A stretch of 64,000 bases of DNA from Xaviernesmea rhizosphaerae (GCF_001938945.1 NZ_MKIO01000018.1:62001-126000); one strand, 5' to 3'; positions 16,566 through 26,022 are shown, numbered from the stretch's first letter. The notes: a model not told the origin generated them from the letters alone. Numbers and translations are program-made.

Positions 16566-18053
16566 ATGGCGGATGCGGGGATGGACATGAGCGGGGCGCG
16601 GCAGGCGGTAACGGCCTGGCGGCGCGGCGCCTGCCCAACGCTGGCCGCGCCCATGCCGACGGGCGACGGGCTTCTCGCACGATTGAGGCCGCGCGAGCCT
16701 GCCCTGCCGCTCGGCATGGTGCGCACGGTGCTCCTGGCTGCGGACCGCCATGGTTCGGGTCTGGTGGAAATCACCGCGCGCGGCAGCCTGCAAGTGCGCG
16801 GCCTGACGGCGCGCAGCGCTGCGGACTTCGCGGATGACGTGGCGCAATCAGGTTTTCCGCTGGCCGAGGCGCCCGCCGTCGAAATCTCCCCGCTTTCCGG
16901 TCTCGATCGCCAGGCGCTGGCCGACGGGCAGGCGATGGCGCAGCGGCTGCGCGCGGTTCTCGCGGAGGAAGAGGCCGGGTCGTCCGGCTTCACGGATCGT
17001 CTGGCACCCAAGCTGTCGATCGTGATCGATGAGGGGGGGCAAGTCGATCTCTCGGGCCTGATCGCCGATCTCAGACTGGTCGCCGAGGCGGCAGAACGCT
17101 GGCGCCTGTTCCTTGGTGCGCAAGACGCCGGGCTTTTCGATGCGCAGGGCGCGGTTGTGGCGGTGCGCGCCAGCCTGCGGGCACTGGCGCAGCTGGGACG
17201 CGCGGCGCGCGGCCGCGATCTCGACCCTGCGACCCTGACGCTTCCCGCGCTTGAGGCGGCAACGCCAGAGAAGCCGGCAGAGCCGGAGAATGAACTGGGG
17301 GCGGAAACAGGAGCGCTTCAAGGGCAAGGGCGTGCGCCCGAAATGAAGCGCGGTAGCGCGCGGCAGTCGCCGCGCCCGGAGGCGGTCACGCTGGTCGGTC
17401 CGATCGATCTCGGCCCGATCAATTTCCGATCTGGCGATCCCATGACGAGGGGCTTCGCGCTCGGCCTCGGCTTTGCCTTCGGACAGGCAAGGGCGGCGGA
17501 TCTCCTCACCTTCCTCCAGCAGGCGGAGGCGGAGGGCGCCGCCGAACTGCGGCTCGCGCCCGATCACGGGCTGATCGTCGCGCCGCTTGGCGAGGCCGCG
17601 CTGCGGCGGCTGATGGCGCGGGCCGAGGCGCTCGGCTTTATCACCAGGCCTGACAATCCGGCCCGCGCGGTGGCCGCCTGCGCCGGACGTCCGGCCTGCG
17701 CCTCCGCCTGTCTTGACACCAAGGGGATCGCTGCACAGGCGGCGGAGCGGTTGGCGCCGCTTCTCGACGGGAGCGTCCGCCTGCATGTCTCGGGCTGTCC
17801 CAAGGGCTGCGCCCACCCGCGCGCGGCGGCGCTGACGCTGGTCGGCGGGCCCGCACAGGAGCGGCTCGGTCTGGTTCTGGAGGGGCAGGCGGCCGATGCG
17901 CCGTCGATCGCTCTTGACGTGAGCGACCTGAACGGGGCACTGACACGGCTTTCCCGGTGCGTGAGCGGGGCGCGGCTGGCGGGCGAATCGGCCCGCGCGT
18001 GCCTGAGACGGCTGGGGCCGGCGGGGATCGCCGCAGCGCTTCAACAGGGATAG
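16566..18053 (+). CDS. cobG: Precorrin-3B synthase CobG
   Basis: This 495-residue iron-sulfur enzyme of the nitrite/sulfite reductase type has GSLQVRGL in the first ferredoxin-like half. The C-terminal cluster site is CAGRPACASAC followed by HVSGCPKGCAHP, giving the Cys-x5-Cys and Cys-x3-Cys ligands of a 4Fe-4S centre. CobG uses oxygen to make precorrin-3B, a step specific to the aerobic pathway. Start set at ATG 16566; the frame is open further up to 16383 without conservation. The middle (about residues 215-265) is a low-complexity linker. The next gene starts two bases after its stop. Confidence 0.9.
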   Translation: MADAGMDMSGARQAVTAWRRGACPTLAAPMPTGDGLLARLRPREPALPLGMVRTVLLAADRHGSGLVEITARGSLQVRGLTARSAADFADDVAQSGFPLAEAPAVEISPLSGLDRQALADGQAMAQRLRAVLAEEEAGSSGFTDRLAPKLSIVIDEGGQVDLSGLIADLRLVAEAAERWRLFLGAQDAGLFDAQGAVVAVRASLRALAQLGRAARGRDLDPATLTLPALEAATPEKPAEPENELGAETGALQGQGRAPEMKRGSARQSPRPEAVTLVGPIDLGPINFRSGDPMTRGFALGLGFAFGQARAADLLTFLQQAEAEGAAELRLAPDHGLIVAPLGEAALRRLMARAEALGFITRPDNPARAVAACAGRPACASACLDTKGIAAQAAERLAPLLDGSVRLHVSGCPKGCAHPRAAALTLVGGPAQERLGLVLEGQAADAPSIALDVSDLNGALTRLSRCVSGARLAGESARACLRRLGPAGIAAALQQG

Positions 18054-18055
18054 GC

Positions 18056-18688
18056 ATGGCCGACTACGACTATATCCGCGATGGCGACGCCATCTACCGG
18101 CAATCCTTCGCCATCATCCGCGCCGAGACGGATCTGTCCCGCTTCTCCGCGGAAGAGGCGGAGATCGCCGTGCGCATGGTCCATGCCTGCGGCCTGCCGG
18201 AGGCCGCACGCGATTTCGTCTTCTCGCCCGGCTTCGTCGCGGCGGCGCGGGCAGCCCTTGCCGCCGGCGCGCCGATCCTGTGCGATGCCTTCATGGTGGC
18301 CGATGGCATCACCCGCGCGCGGCTTGCCGCCGGCAATTCCGTCCTCTGTACCCTGCGCGATCCCGAGACGCCCACCATTGCCGCCGCCATCGGCAATACC
18401 CGTTCGGCCGCGGCACTCGATCTCTGGCGCGAGCGCATGGACGGTGCCGTGGTGGCGATCGGCAATGCGCCAACCGCGCTCTTCCATCTGCTCGAACTCC
18501 TGCGCGACGGCGCGCCGAAGCCGGCGGCGATCCTCGGCATGCCTGTCGGCTTCGTCGGCGCGGCGGAATCCAAGGAGGCGCTGGCCGAGCACTCCTATGG
18601 CGTGCCCTTCGCCATCGTGCGCGGGCGACTGGGAGGCTCCGCCATCACGGCGGCGGCCGTCAATGCGCTGGCGAGGCCGGGCCTGTGA
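18056..18688 (+). CDS. cobH: Precorrin-8X methylmutase CobH
   Basis: The 210-residue protein is a typical CobH/CbiC: IYRQSFAIIRAETDLSRF at the start, the catalytic-histidine region VRMVHACG, and NAPTALFHLLELL plus GMPVGFVGAAESKEAL later. It moves the methyl group from C11 to C12 to make hydrogenobyrinate. Start ATG 18056 lies three bases after the cobG stop. Its TGA overlaps the GTG start proposed for cobI. Confidence 0.95.
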   Translation: MADYDYIRDGDAIYRQSFAIIRAETDLSRFSAEEAEIAVRMVHACGLPEAARDFVFSPGFVAAARAALAAGAPILCDAFMVADGITRARLAAGNSVLCTLRDPETPTIAAAIGNTRSAAALDLWRERMDGAVVAIGNAPTALFHLLELLRDGAPKPAAILGMPVGFVGAAESKEALAEHSYGVPFAIVRGRLGGSAITAAAVNALARPGL

Positions 18689-19437
18689 GCGCGATGGCGG
18701 AACCGCTGCCCGCCCAGGGGCGGCTGATCGGCGTCGGCACCGGCCCCGGCGATCCCGAGCTTCTGACGGTGAAGGCGCTGCGCGCGCTCGAAAGCGCCGA
18801 TGTCCTGGCCTATTTCGCCAAGGCCGGCCGGCGCGGCAATGGCCGGTCGATCGTCGATGGCCTGCTGAAGCCCAGCATCGTCGAGCTGCCGCTCTACTAT
18901 CCCGTCACCACCGAGATCGACAAGGAACACGACGACTACAAGAGCCAGATCGGCGATTTCTACGACCGCTCGGCCGAAGCCGTGGCCGCGCATCTGGTGG
19001 CGGGCCGCACCGTGGCCTGCTTGAGCGAGGGCGATCCCTTGTTCTACGGCTCCTATATGCATCTGCATGTCCGGCTTGCCGGCACCTTTTCCGCCGAGGT
19101 CATTCCCGGAATCACCGCCATGTCCGGCTGCTGGTCGGTCGCCGGCCTGCCGATCGTCCAGGGCGACGATATTCTCTCGGTGCTGCCCGGCACGCTCAGT
19201 GAGGCGGAGCTTGCCCGCCGGCTGGGAGATACCGAGGCCGCGGTGATCATGAAGGTCGGGCGCAACCTGCCGAAGATCCGCCGGGCGCTGGCCTCGGTCG
19301 GCAAGCTGGCCGAGGCGGTCTATGTCGAGCGCGGCACCATGGCCAATGCGGCGATGGTGCCGCTCGCCGAGAAGGCCGACGATGCCGCGCCCTATTTCTC
19401 GCTGGTGCTGGTGCCCGGCTGGAAGGGGCGGCGATGA
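18685..19437 (+). CDS. cobI: Precorrin-2 C20-methyltransferase CobI
   Basis: The 250-residue SAM methylase has LIGVGTGPGDPELLTVKALRAL at its start, CLSEGDPLFYGSYM in the middle and VIPGITAMSGCW, all typical of CobI/CbiL. It methylates precorrin-2 at C20 to give precorrin-3A. A GTG at 18685 overlapping the cobH stop (GTGA) is chosen; ATG 18694 three codons later is also possible. Its stop overlaps the cobJ ATG by four bases. Confidence 0.93.
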   Translation: MSAMAEPLPAQGRLIGVGTGPGDPELLTVKALRALESADVLAYFAKAGRRGNGRSIVDGLLKPSIVELPLYYPVTTEIDKEHDDYKSQIGDFYDRSAEAVAAHLVAGRTVACLSEGDPLFYGSYMHLHVRLAGTFSAEVIPGITAMSGCWSVAGLPIVQGDDILSVLPGTLSEAELARRLGDTEAAVIMKVGRNLPKIRRALASVGKLAEAVYVERGTMANAAMVPLAEKADDAAPYFSLVLVPGWKGRR

Positions 19438-20252
19438 GCACGGCCTCTCCCGAAACGCTCTCTGACGTCATTCGCCCGGGCGCCGGACGCCTGATCGTGA
19501 TCGGCACCGGCCCCGGTGCGCCCGAGCAGATGACGCCGCAGGCGCAGGCGGCCGTGGCGGCCTGCGATCTCTTCTTCGGCTATGGCCCCTATCTCGACCG
19601 GCTGGCGCTCGCCCCGCATCAGGCCCGCATCGCTTCCGACAACCGCGAGGAGCTGGCGCGTGCGCGTCAGGCGCTGGACCGTGCGCGCGAGGGGCACCGC
19701 GTCTGCATGGTCTCCGGCGGCGATCCCGGCGTCTTTGCCATGGCCGCCGCCGTCTGCGAGGCGATCGACCGCGATCCCGCGGCCTATGCCGGCGTCGATC
19801 TGGAGATCCTTCCGGGCGTGACCGCCATGCTGGCCGTTGCCGCGCGCGCCGGCGCGCCGCTCGGCCATGATTTCTGTGCGATCTCGCTGTCGGACAATCT
19901 CAAGCCCTGGTCCGTCATCGTCCGGCGGCTGCAGCTGGCGGCCGAGGCCGGGCTGGTCATCGCGCTTTACAATCCGATCAGCCGCGCCCGGCCCTGGCAG
20001 CTCGGGCAAGCCTTCGACACACTGCGCGCGGTGTTGCCGGCAAGCGTTCCGGTGATCTTCGGCCGGGCGGCCGGGCGGCCGGACGAGGCGATCAGGGTTC
20101 TCGCGCTGGAAACGGCCGATCCGGCGCTTGCCGATATGGCGACCTGCGTCATCATCGGCAGCGCCGAAACGCGCATCGTCGCGCGGCCCGGGCAGGGCGA
20201 TCTCGTCTACACCCCGCGCTTTTCCGCCGGCGCGGGCGGATACACGCCGTGA
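19434..20252 (+). CDS. cobJ: Precorrin-3B C17-methyltransferase CobJ
   Basis: The 272-residue protein carries IVIGTGPGAPEQMTPQAQAAV, VSGGDPGVFAMAAAVCEAI and EILPGVTAMLAVAARAGAPLGHDFCAISLSD split across the SAM-methylase fold, and ALYNPISRARPWQL, all CobJ/CbiH hallmarks. It contracts the corrin ring while methylating C17. It is coupled to cobI by an ATGA overlap. Its last 46 bases overlap the convergent 3' end of cobK. Confidence 0.94.
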   Translation: MSTASPETLSDVIRPGAGRLIVIGTGPGAPEQMTPQAQAAVAACDLFFGYGPYLDRLALAPHQARIASDNREELARARQALDRAREGHRVCMVSGGDPGVFAMAAAVCEAIDRDPAAYAGVDLEILPGVTAMLAVAARAGAPLGHDFCAISLSDNLKPWSVIVRRLQLAAEAGLVIALYNPISRARPWQLGQAFDTLRAVLPASVPVIFGRAAGRPDEAIRVLALETADPALADMATCVIIGSAETRIVARPGQGDLVYTPRFSAGAGGYTP

Positions 20253-20989
20253 GCGATGGCCGCCAGCGCGGCTTCTACCGTCTCGAAGACGGGGGCTGCG
20301 CCCTCCGGCGGCCGGTCGACCAGGATCACGTCGAGCCCCAGCGCGCGCGCGGCGGCGATCTTGCCATAGGTGGCCGAACCGCCGCTGTTCTTGGCGACGA
20401 TGACATCGATGGCGTGCGTCGTCAGCAGCGCCCGTTCGTCGGCTTCGGCAAAGGGGCCGCAGGCCTCGATGAAGCGCGCGTCCGGCAGCGCCAGCGGCGG
20501 CAGGATCGGATCGACGCTGCGGATGAGGTAGGCATGCTGCGGCGCGCGTTCGAACAGGGCGGCCTCCTGCCGGCCGATGGCGAGGAACACCCGGCGTGTC
20601 CCTGCGCCAAGGGCCGCCACGGCGTCGCTGATAGAGCCGACACGGTGCCAGCGGTCGCCCGCCATCGCCTTCCAGCCGGGGCGGCGCAGCACCAGCAGCG
20701 GCACCCCGGTTTGCGCGGCGGCGACTTCCGCATTTGCGGAGATCCGTGCGGCGAAAGGATGGGTGGCATCGACAAGCAGGTCCACCGCCTTCTCCCTGAG
20801 ATAGGCGGCAAGCCCTTCCGCCCCGCCGAAGCCGCCCATGCGCACGGGAACCGGCAGCGGGCGCGGCTGCTCGGTGCGGCCGGCGAGCGACAGGGTGATG
20901 CGATCATGCCCGAGGTGCACGAGGCGTTCGGCCAGTTGCCGCGCCTCCGTGGTGCCGCCGAGGATCAGAAGATGAGGATGAGCCTGCAT
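20207..20989 (-). CDS. cobK: Precorrin-6A reductase CobK
   Basis: The 260-residue NADPH-dependent reductase begins LLILGGTTEARQLAERL and continues with VDLLVDATHPFAARISANA and DVIVAKNSGGSATYGKIAAARALGL, all canonical CobK/CbiJ elements. It reduces precorrin-6A. Unlike its neighbours it lies on the minus strand, nested between cobJ and cobL: its 3' end overlaps cobJ by 46 bases, and its ATG shares two bases with the ATG of cobL in the sequence CATG. It therefore has no private upstream interval, and its promoter must lie inside cobL. Confidence 0.93.
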   Translation of the reverse strand: MQAHPHLLILGGTTEARQLAERLVHLGHDRITLSLAGRTEQPRPLPVPVRMGGFGGAEGLAAYLREKAVDLLVDATHPFAARISANAEVAAAQTGVPLLVLRRPGWKAMAGDRWHRVGSISDAVAALGAGTRRVFLAIGRQEAALFERAPQHAYLIRSVDPILPPLALPDARFIEACGPFAEADERALLTTHAIDVIVAKNSGGSATYGKIAAARALGLDVILVDRPPEGAAPVFETVEAALAAIAHGVYPPAPAEKRGV

Positions 20990-22247
20990 GGATGATGCCG
21001 AAACCCGCTTGGTCGCGCCCTGGCTGACCCTGGTCGGCCTCGGGGAGGATGGTCTAGCCGGTCTTGGCGACGAGGCCAAGCGTCGGATCGCTATGGCCGA
21101 GCTGGTCTTCGGCGGCGCCCGCCACCTGGCGCTGGCCGGGCCGCTGATCCAAGGCACGGCGCAGGCCTGGCTCAGCCCGTTCTCGCGTTCGGTGGAGGCC
21201 GTGCTGGCCGCGCGCGGCCGGCGCGTCGTCGTGCTCGCCTCTGGCGATCCCTTTCTCTACGGCGTCGGCGCGACGCTCTCGGCCCATGTCGATACAAGGG
21301 AGATGCACACGATCCCCGCGCCCTCGGCCTTCAGCCTGGCGGCCGCTCGGCTCGGCTGGCCGCTGCAGGAGGTCACCTGTCTCTCGCTGCATGGCCGTCC
21401 CCTGGATCTCATTCGCCCGCATCTCCATCCTGGCCGCCGGATTCTGGCGCTGACCTCCGACGAGAAGGGGCCGGCGGAGCTGGCCCGGCTGCTGTCTGCG
21501 ACCGGCTTCGGCGGGTCGCGGCTCACCGTGCTGGAGGCGCTGGGGGGCGCGCGGGAGCGCATCACCCGGCATAGGGCTGCGGAGTTTGCCCTTGAGGATG
21601 TCGCAGCGCTCAATCTCTGCGCCATCAAGGTCGTAGCGGGGCCGGATGCGCGCATCCTGCCTTTCACACCGGGTCTTCCCGACCACCTGTTTGCCCATGA
21701 CGGGCAGATCACCAAGCAGGCGGTGCGCGCGCTGACCCTCTCGGCGCTTGGCCCCCGCCATCGCGAGCTGCTCTGGGATGTCGGCGCGGGTTCCGGCTCG
21801 ATCGCCATCGAATGGATGCTGGCCGATCCCTCGCTGCGCGCCGTCGCCATCGAGGCGGATGCAGTCCGCGCCGAGCGGATCGGGGAGAATGCCCGCGCCT
21901 TCGGTGTGCCGGGCCTGCAGATCGTGCCGGGCACGGCACCGGAGGCGCTTGGCGGACTTGCACGGCCGGATGCCATCTTCATCGGCGGCGGCGGCAGCGT
22001 GGCGGGGGTGATGCCGGCGGTTCTCGACGCGCTGCGCCCCGGCGGGCGGCTGGTCGCCAATGCCGTGACGCTGGAGATGGAGCGTGTCCTGCTAGACCAT
22101 CACGCCCGGCTCGGCGGCGCGCTGACCCGGATCGCCCTGGCAAGCGCCGCTCCCGTCGGCGGCATGACCGGCTGGCGGCCGGCCATGCCGATCACCCAGT
22201 GGGTCTGGACAAAGCCGGAGCAGGAGACGGAAACGATCTGGGTGTAG
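20988..22247 (+). CDS. cobL: Precorrin-6Y C5,15-methyltransferase (decarboxylating) CobL
   Basis: The 419-residue fusion has an N-terminal CbiE-type methylase (WLTLVGLGEDGLAGLGDEAK, VVVLASGDPFLYGVGATL) and a C-terminal CbiT-type methyltransferase (LLWDVGAGSGSIAIEWM near residue 262, then PDAIFIGGGGSV). It methylates C5 and C15 and removes the C12 acetate carboxyl. The ATG at 20988 matches the conserved start region of CobL proteins and shares bases with the opposing cobK start. The distance to cobM is 186 bases. Confidence 0.94.
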   Translation: MDDAETRLVAPWLTLVGLGEDGLAGLGDEAKRRIAMAELVFGGARHLALAGPLIQGTAQAWLSPFSRSVEAVLAARGRRVVVLASGDPFLYGVGATLSAHVDTREMHTIPAPSAFSLAAARLGWPLQEVTCLSLHGRPLDLIRPHLHPGRRILALTSDEKGPAELARLLSATGFGGSRLTVLEALGGARERITRHRAAEFALEDVAALNLCAIKVVAGPDARILPFTPGLPDHLFAHDGQITKQAVRALTLSALGPRHRELLWDVGAGSGSIAIEWMLADPSLRAVAIEADAVRAERIGENARAFGVPGLQIVPGTAPEALGGLARPDAIFIGGGGSVAGVMPAVLDALRPGGRLVANAVTLEMERVLLDHHARLGGALTRIALASAAPVGGMTGWRPAMPITQWVWTKPEQETETIWV

Positions 22248-22433
22248 CGCGGCGACCTGCGCCGGAGGTTGGCGCCACTCCCCTTCGGCCTTTCTCACTT
22301 CACCCTTGCCCCGGCGTGCAATTTCGAGAAGAACGAGACGGCACCGCGTGCGCGGCCGGCCCGTCCTTTCCGTGGCAATGCGGATCGCAGGGGCGGCATC
22401 TAAGGCGCGCCGCGCCCTGACCAAGGATCTTGC

Positions 22434-23198
22434 ATGACTGTTCATTTCATCGGCGCCGGGCCCGGTGCCGCCGATCTCATCACCGTTCGCGGGCGCGACC
22501 TGATCGCCGCATCGCCGGTCTGCCTCTATGCCGGCTCGATCGTGTCGAAGGATCTGCTCGCCTATTGTCCCGAGGGCGCGCGCATCGTCGACACCGCGCC
22601 GATGTCGCTCGACGAGATCGAGGCGGAATATGTTCGCGCGGCCGAAGCGGGGCAGGATGTGGCGCGGCTGCATTCCGGCGATCTGTCCGTCTGGAGCGCG
22701 GTGGCCGAGCAGATCCGCCGTCTCGACGCCAGGGGGCTCGCCTATACGCTGACGCCGGGCGTGCCGGCCTTTGCCGCCGCCGCTGCCGTTCTCGGCCGCG
22801 AACTGACCCAGCCCGCCCGCGCGCAGAGCCTGGTGCTGACCCGCGTCTCCGGCCGGGCCTCGCCCATGCCCGAAGGGGAGACCCTTGCCGGCTTCGGCGC
22901 GACCGGGGCGACGCTCGCCATCCATCTCGCCATTCACGCGCTGGACCGGATCGTTGCCGAGCTGACGCCGCTCTATGGCGCGGATTGTCCCGTTGCGATC
23001 GTGGTCAAGGCCTCCTGGCCGGACCAGCGCGTTCTCAGGGGCACGCTGGCGACCATTGAGGATCAGGTCCGGGCGGAGCCGATCGAGCGCACGGCGATCG
23101 TCTTCGTTGGGCGCGGCCTTGCGGATGGTGCAGAGTTTCGCGAAAGTGCCCTGTATGATGCCGGCTACCAGCGCCGCTTTCGCGGGCGGGGCGAATAG
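22434..23198 (+). CDS. cobM: Precorrin-4 C11-methyltransferase CobM
   Basis: This 254-residue methylase begins [22 protein letters not shown] and has [36 protein letters not shown] and [21 protein letters not shown], all typical of CobM/CbiF. It methylates precorrin-4 at C11. It is last in the cluster and is followed by a dispersed repeat before the convergent antiporter operon. Between cobL and cobM no gene of cobE size is present. Confidence 0.95.
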   Translation: MTVHFIGAGPGAADLITVRGRDLIAASPVCLYAGSIVSKDLLAYCPEGARIVDTAPMSLDEIEAEYVRAAEAGQDVARLHSGDLSVWSAVAEQIRRLDARGLAYTLTPGVPAFAAAAAVLGRELTQPARAQSLVLTRVSGRASPMPEGETLAGFGATGATLAIHLAIHALDRIVAELTPLYGADCPVAIVVKASWPDQRVLRGTLATIEDQVRAEPIERTAIVFVGRGLADGAEFRESALYDAGYQRRFRGRGE

Positions 23199-23208
23199 GG
23201 CCTGTTTC

Positions 23209-23258
23209 GCATCCGGTCTATTCCTATAATGCTTTTGCGCGTTTCGGTCCGATGCTCT
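23209..23258. repeat. Dispersed palindromic repeat, diverged copy 4
   Basis: This copy retains the end GCATCCGG and the opposite end GTTTCGGTCCGATGCTC but has a replaced centre. It lies between the convergent cobM and mnhG genes, one of several copies in convergent gaps. Confidence 0.55.
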
Positions 23259-23631
23259 ACTCCTCCACCGCGGCTTCCGTCTTCAGCCCCTCTTCCTTGT
23301 GCGGCACCTCCTGCGAGCCCTCCGCCCGGTCGCGATAGAGCGCGGCCTGGCCGAGCAGCATCAGCGTGACAGGCGTGGTGATGATCATGAAGGCGATGAT
23401 CGCCAGCTCGTGAAACACCCAGCGGTTCTGCAGCACGGCGAAGGTGAGCATGGAGGCGAGGCAGATCAGGATCGTGGCGCCGCTGACCATCAGCGAGGGC
23501 GCATGCAGCCGGGCATAGAAGCTTTTCAGCCTGAGAAGGCCGATGGCGCCGGCCAGAGCATTGCCCGCGCCGAGAAGCAGCAGCAGGCAGACGGGAATGG
23601 CAGCCCAGGCGGGAAGGTCGAGAACCGTCAT
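23257..23631 (-). CDS. mnhG: Na+/H+ (K+/H+) antiporter subunit G
   Basis: The 124-residue membrane protein has three helices and the conserved LLRLKSFYARLHAPSL stretch of MnhG/PhaG. It is the last subunit of the Mrp antiporter. Start at ATG 23631 overlaps the mnhF stop by four bases; the frame open further up is antisense-like and not conserved. The C-terminus is a charged, Glu-rich cytoplasmic tail. Confidence 0.9.
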   Translation of the reverse strand: MTVLDLPAWAAIPVCLLLLLGAGNALAGAIGLLRLKSFYARLHAPSLMVSGATILICLASMLTFAVLQNRWVFHELAIIAFMIITTPVTLMLLGQAALYRDRAEGSQEVPHKEEGLKTEAAVEE

Positions 23632-23909
23632 TCGATCACCTCGCCGCGCATCATGAACTTGGCGAAAGCGATGGTGGACACGAAACCGAGCACCGCAATG
23701 ATCAGCGCCGCCTCGAAATAGATGACATTGGCCGTGCGGATGCCGAAGGTCAGCAGGAGCAGCATGGCGCAGACATAGAGCGCGTCGAGCCCCAGAACGC
23801 GGTCCTGCGCGCGCGGGCCGAAGATGATGCGGTAGAGCGTGCAGGCCATGGCGACGCCGAGCATCAGCTGCGCCAGCAGCATGCACCAGATGATCAGGAG
23901 TTCGCTCAT
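23628..23909 (-). CDS. mnhF: Na+/H+ (K+/H+) antiporter subunit F
   Basis: This 93-residue protein has three helices and the MnhF signature YRIIFGPRAQDRVLGLDALY. It is part of the Mrp/Mnh complex in the inner membrane. Overlaps of four bases with both mnhE and mnhG show tight coupling. Confidence 0.93.
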   Translation of the reverse strand: MSELLIIWCMLLAQLMLGVAMACTLYRIIFGPRAQDRVLGLDALYVCAMLLLLTFGIRTANVIYFEAALIIAVLGFVSTIAFAKFMMRGEVIE

Positions 23910-24394
23910 TGGAAGATCTCCGTCAGCGGCCGCTCATAGCGGGTCTTGATGATGTGCTGCCAGTCCATGCCATCCGCCGTATCGAGAATGTGCAGCGTCA
24001 GCTGGCGGGTCGTGCGGTCGAATTCCAGCCAGGCCGTGCCAGGTGTGGCGGTGAGGATGCAGGCGAGCAGCGCAATGGCGTTCTCGTCCTGAAGCGTCAG
24101 ATCGACGGTCAGGAAGCCCGAGGTCGCCGGCTTGCCCCGCCGGCCGAGCATGACGCGGAGCACCGCGATGTTGGAGCGGACGACATCGACCAGCACCGCA
24201 CCGGCCAGGCGGAACAGCGGCCGCACCCGGCCGGGCACGCTCTTGTGCGGCCCCAGATTGACCATGGCCCAGGCGAGCGCGATCGACAGCGCCCCGCCCA
24301 GTACCAGCGTTCCCGGCGAGACCGACTGGCTGATCAGCACCCAGAAGAGGAGCAGGCCGAGCGACAGGAAGGGGAAGGGAAACCAGTAGCGCAT
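23906..24394 (-). CDS. mnhE: Na+/H+ (K+/H+) antiporter subunit E
   Basis: The 162-residue protein has two to three N-terminal helices and a soluble tail with LTLQDENAIALLACILTATPG and ILDTADGMDW, typical of MnhE/PhaE. Start ATG 24394 fits the conserved N-terminus. It lies one base after the mnhD stop and overlaps mnhF by four bases. Confidence 0.92.
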   Translation of the reverse strand: MRYWFPFPFLSLGLLLFWVLISQSVSPGTLVLGGALSIALAWAMVNLGPHKSVPGRVRPLFRLAGAVLVDVVRSNIAVLRVMLGRRGKPATSGFLTVDLTLQDENAIALLACILTATPGTAWLEFDRTTRQLTLHILDTADGMDWQHIIKTRYERPLTEIFQ

Positions 24395-24395
24395 C

Positions 24396-26018
24396 CTATG
24401 GCTCCCCCGGGCTCGGCACGCGGGGCGCGGAAAGCACCGGCTCGATATAGCTTTGCGGGTTGACCAGCGCGCTGGCGGTCGCATCCAGATAGGAGAGCGC
24501 GGAGCCGGCCCCGAGCGTCAGCACCAGGCAGGCGCCGAGCAGGAGCATGATCGGGGCGATCTCGATCAGGTAGACGCGCGGAACCGTGCCTTCGATCGAG
24601 GTCCAGAAGGTGCGGATGCCCACGCGGTTCATGGCGATCAGCGTCGACAGGCCCGACAGGATCAGCAGCACGACATAGGTCCATTGCGCGCCATCAAGGC
24701 CATGGAAGGAAAGTGCCGCGCCCGGTGGGCCGCTTCCGAACAGGCCGTGCAGGATCGAGACCTTGGCGAGGAAGCCGGAAAAGGGCGGCAGCCCGGCCAG
24801 GAGCATGGTGGTGATGACGAAGCAGAGGCCGAGCAGCGCCATGGTGCGCGGCACGGCCACGCCGACCTCGGTCTCCACCTGGTCGTCATCGCCATAGGCC
24901 TCCATCGTCACGGCCAGAACGTCGGCCCCGGCGTCTCGCGCGCGCTCCATCAGCTCGATCAGCAGGAAGAGCGCGGCGGCGGCGAGCGTCGAGGTGACGA
25001 GATAGAGCAGCGCGCCGGCGATCACCGCCTTGTCGGCAATGCCGATCGCGGCCAGCAGCGTGCCCGAGGAGGTGATGATGCAATAGGCCGCTAGCCGCCC
25101 GAGCGCCTGGGAGGCGAGCACGCCGATCAGCCCGAAGAGGATGGTGATGAGCCCGCCATAGAGCAGCACATTCAGGCCGAAACCCGCAGAAGGCCCGGCC
25201 GCCGCGCCGAAGAGCAGCATGGAAAGCCGGAGAAGGATATAGGCGCCGACCTTGGTGAGAATGGCGAAGAAGGCGGCAGAGGGAGGGCTGGCGGCGGCAT
25301 AGGCCCCGGCCAGCCAGAAGCCGAGCGGCCACATCGCCGCCTTGACGAGAAAGGCCATGCCGAGCAGAGCGGCACCCGCTTCCATCAGCATGCGGTTTTC
25401 GACGTTCAGCTGGCCGATGCGCAGCGCGAGATCGGCCATGTTCAGCGTGCCGGTCGCCCCGTAGATCAGGCTGACGCCAAGGAGGAAGAGCGAGGAGGCC
25501 GCGAGGTTGATGGCGATGTAATGCAGCCCCTTCTTCACCCGCATCGGCCCCGATCCATGCAGGAGCAGGCCATAGGAGGCGCCGAGCATGATCTCGAAGA
25601 AGACGAAGAGGTTGAACAGGTCGCCGGTGAGAAAGGCGCCGTTGACGCCGAGCGCCATGAACTGGAACAGCGAATGGTAGTGGAAGCCCTGGCGGTGCCA
25701 GCGGGCGATCGAAAAGGTCTGCGCGCCGAGCGCCACCAGGCTCGACAGCACCAGCATCAGCGCCGAGAGTCGGTCGACCACCAGGACGATGCCATAGGGC
25801 GCGGCCCAGTTGCCGAGCAGATAGACCAGCGGCCGGCCTTCCGGCTGGTCGGCGGCGGCATACATCAGCGACAGCGAGACCAGGAAGACGATCGCGCTGG
25901 AGACGACGCTGACCACGCCCTTCAGGTCGCGGTTGCGGTCGTCGATCGGGATCAGCGCCGCCGCGGTGATCAGCGGAATGAGAATCGGCAGGATCGGCAG
26001 GTGGGCGAAGACCGACAT
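24396..26018 (-). CDS. mnhD: Na+/H+ (K+/H+) antiporter subunit D
   Basis: The 540-residue protein has about 14 helices and belongs to the NuoL/M/N proton-channel family, with FLTGDLFNLFVFFEIMLGASYGLL containing the conserved membrane glutamate and AAMWPLGFWLAGAYAAA containing the conserved lysine-region sequence. It translocates protons in the Mrp complex. Start at ATG 26018 is chosen because the protein there begins like other MnhD; the open frame continues to 26084 into mnhC. Confidence 0.92.
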   Translation of the reverse strand: MSVFAHLPILPILIPLITAAALIPIDDRNRDLKGVVSVVSSAIVFLVSLSLMYAAADQPEGRPLVYLLGNWAAPYGIVLVVDRLSALMLVLSSLVALGAQTFSIARWHRQGFHYHSLFQFMALGVNGAFLTGDLFNLFVFFEIMLGASYGLLLHGSGPMRVKKGLHYIAINLAASSLFLLGVSLIYGATGTLNMADLALRIGQLNVENRMLMEAGAALLGMAFLVKAAMWPLGFWLAGAYAAASPPSAAFFAILTKVGAYILLRLSMLLFGAAAGPSAGFGLNVLLYGGLITILFGLIGVLASQALGRLAAYCIITSSGTLLAAIGIADKAVIAGALLYLVTSTLAAAALFLLIELMERARDAGADVLAVTMEAYGDDDQVETEVGVAVPRTMALLGLCFVITTMLLAGLPPFSGFLAKVSILHGLFGSGPPGAALSFHGLDGAQWTYVVLLILSGLSTLIAMNRVGIRTFWTSIEGTVPRVYLIEIAPIMLLLGACLVLTLGAGSALSYLDATASALVNPQSYIEPVLSAPRVPSPGEP

Positions 26019-26022
26019 GGGC

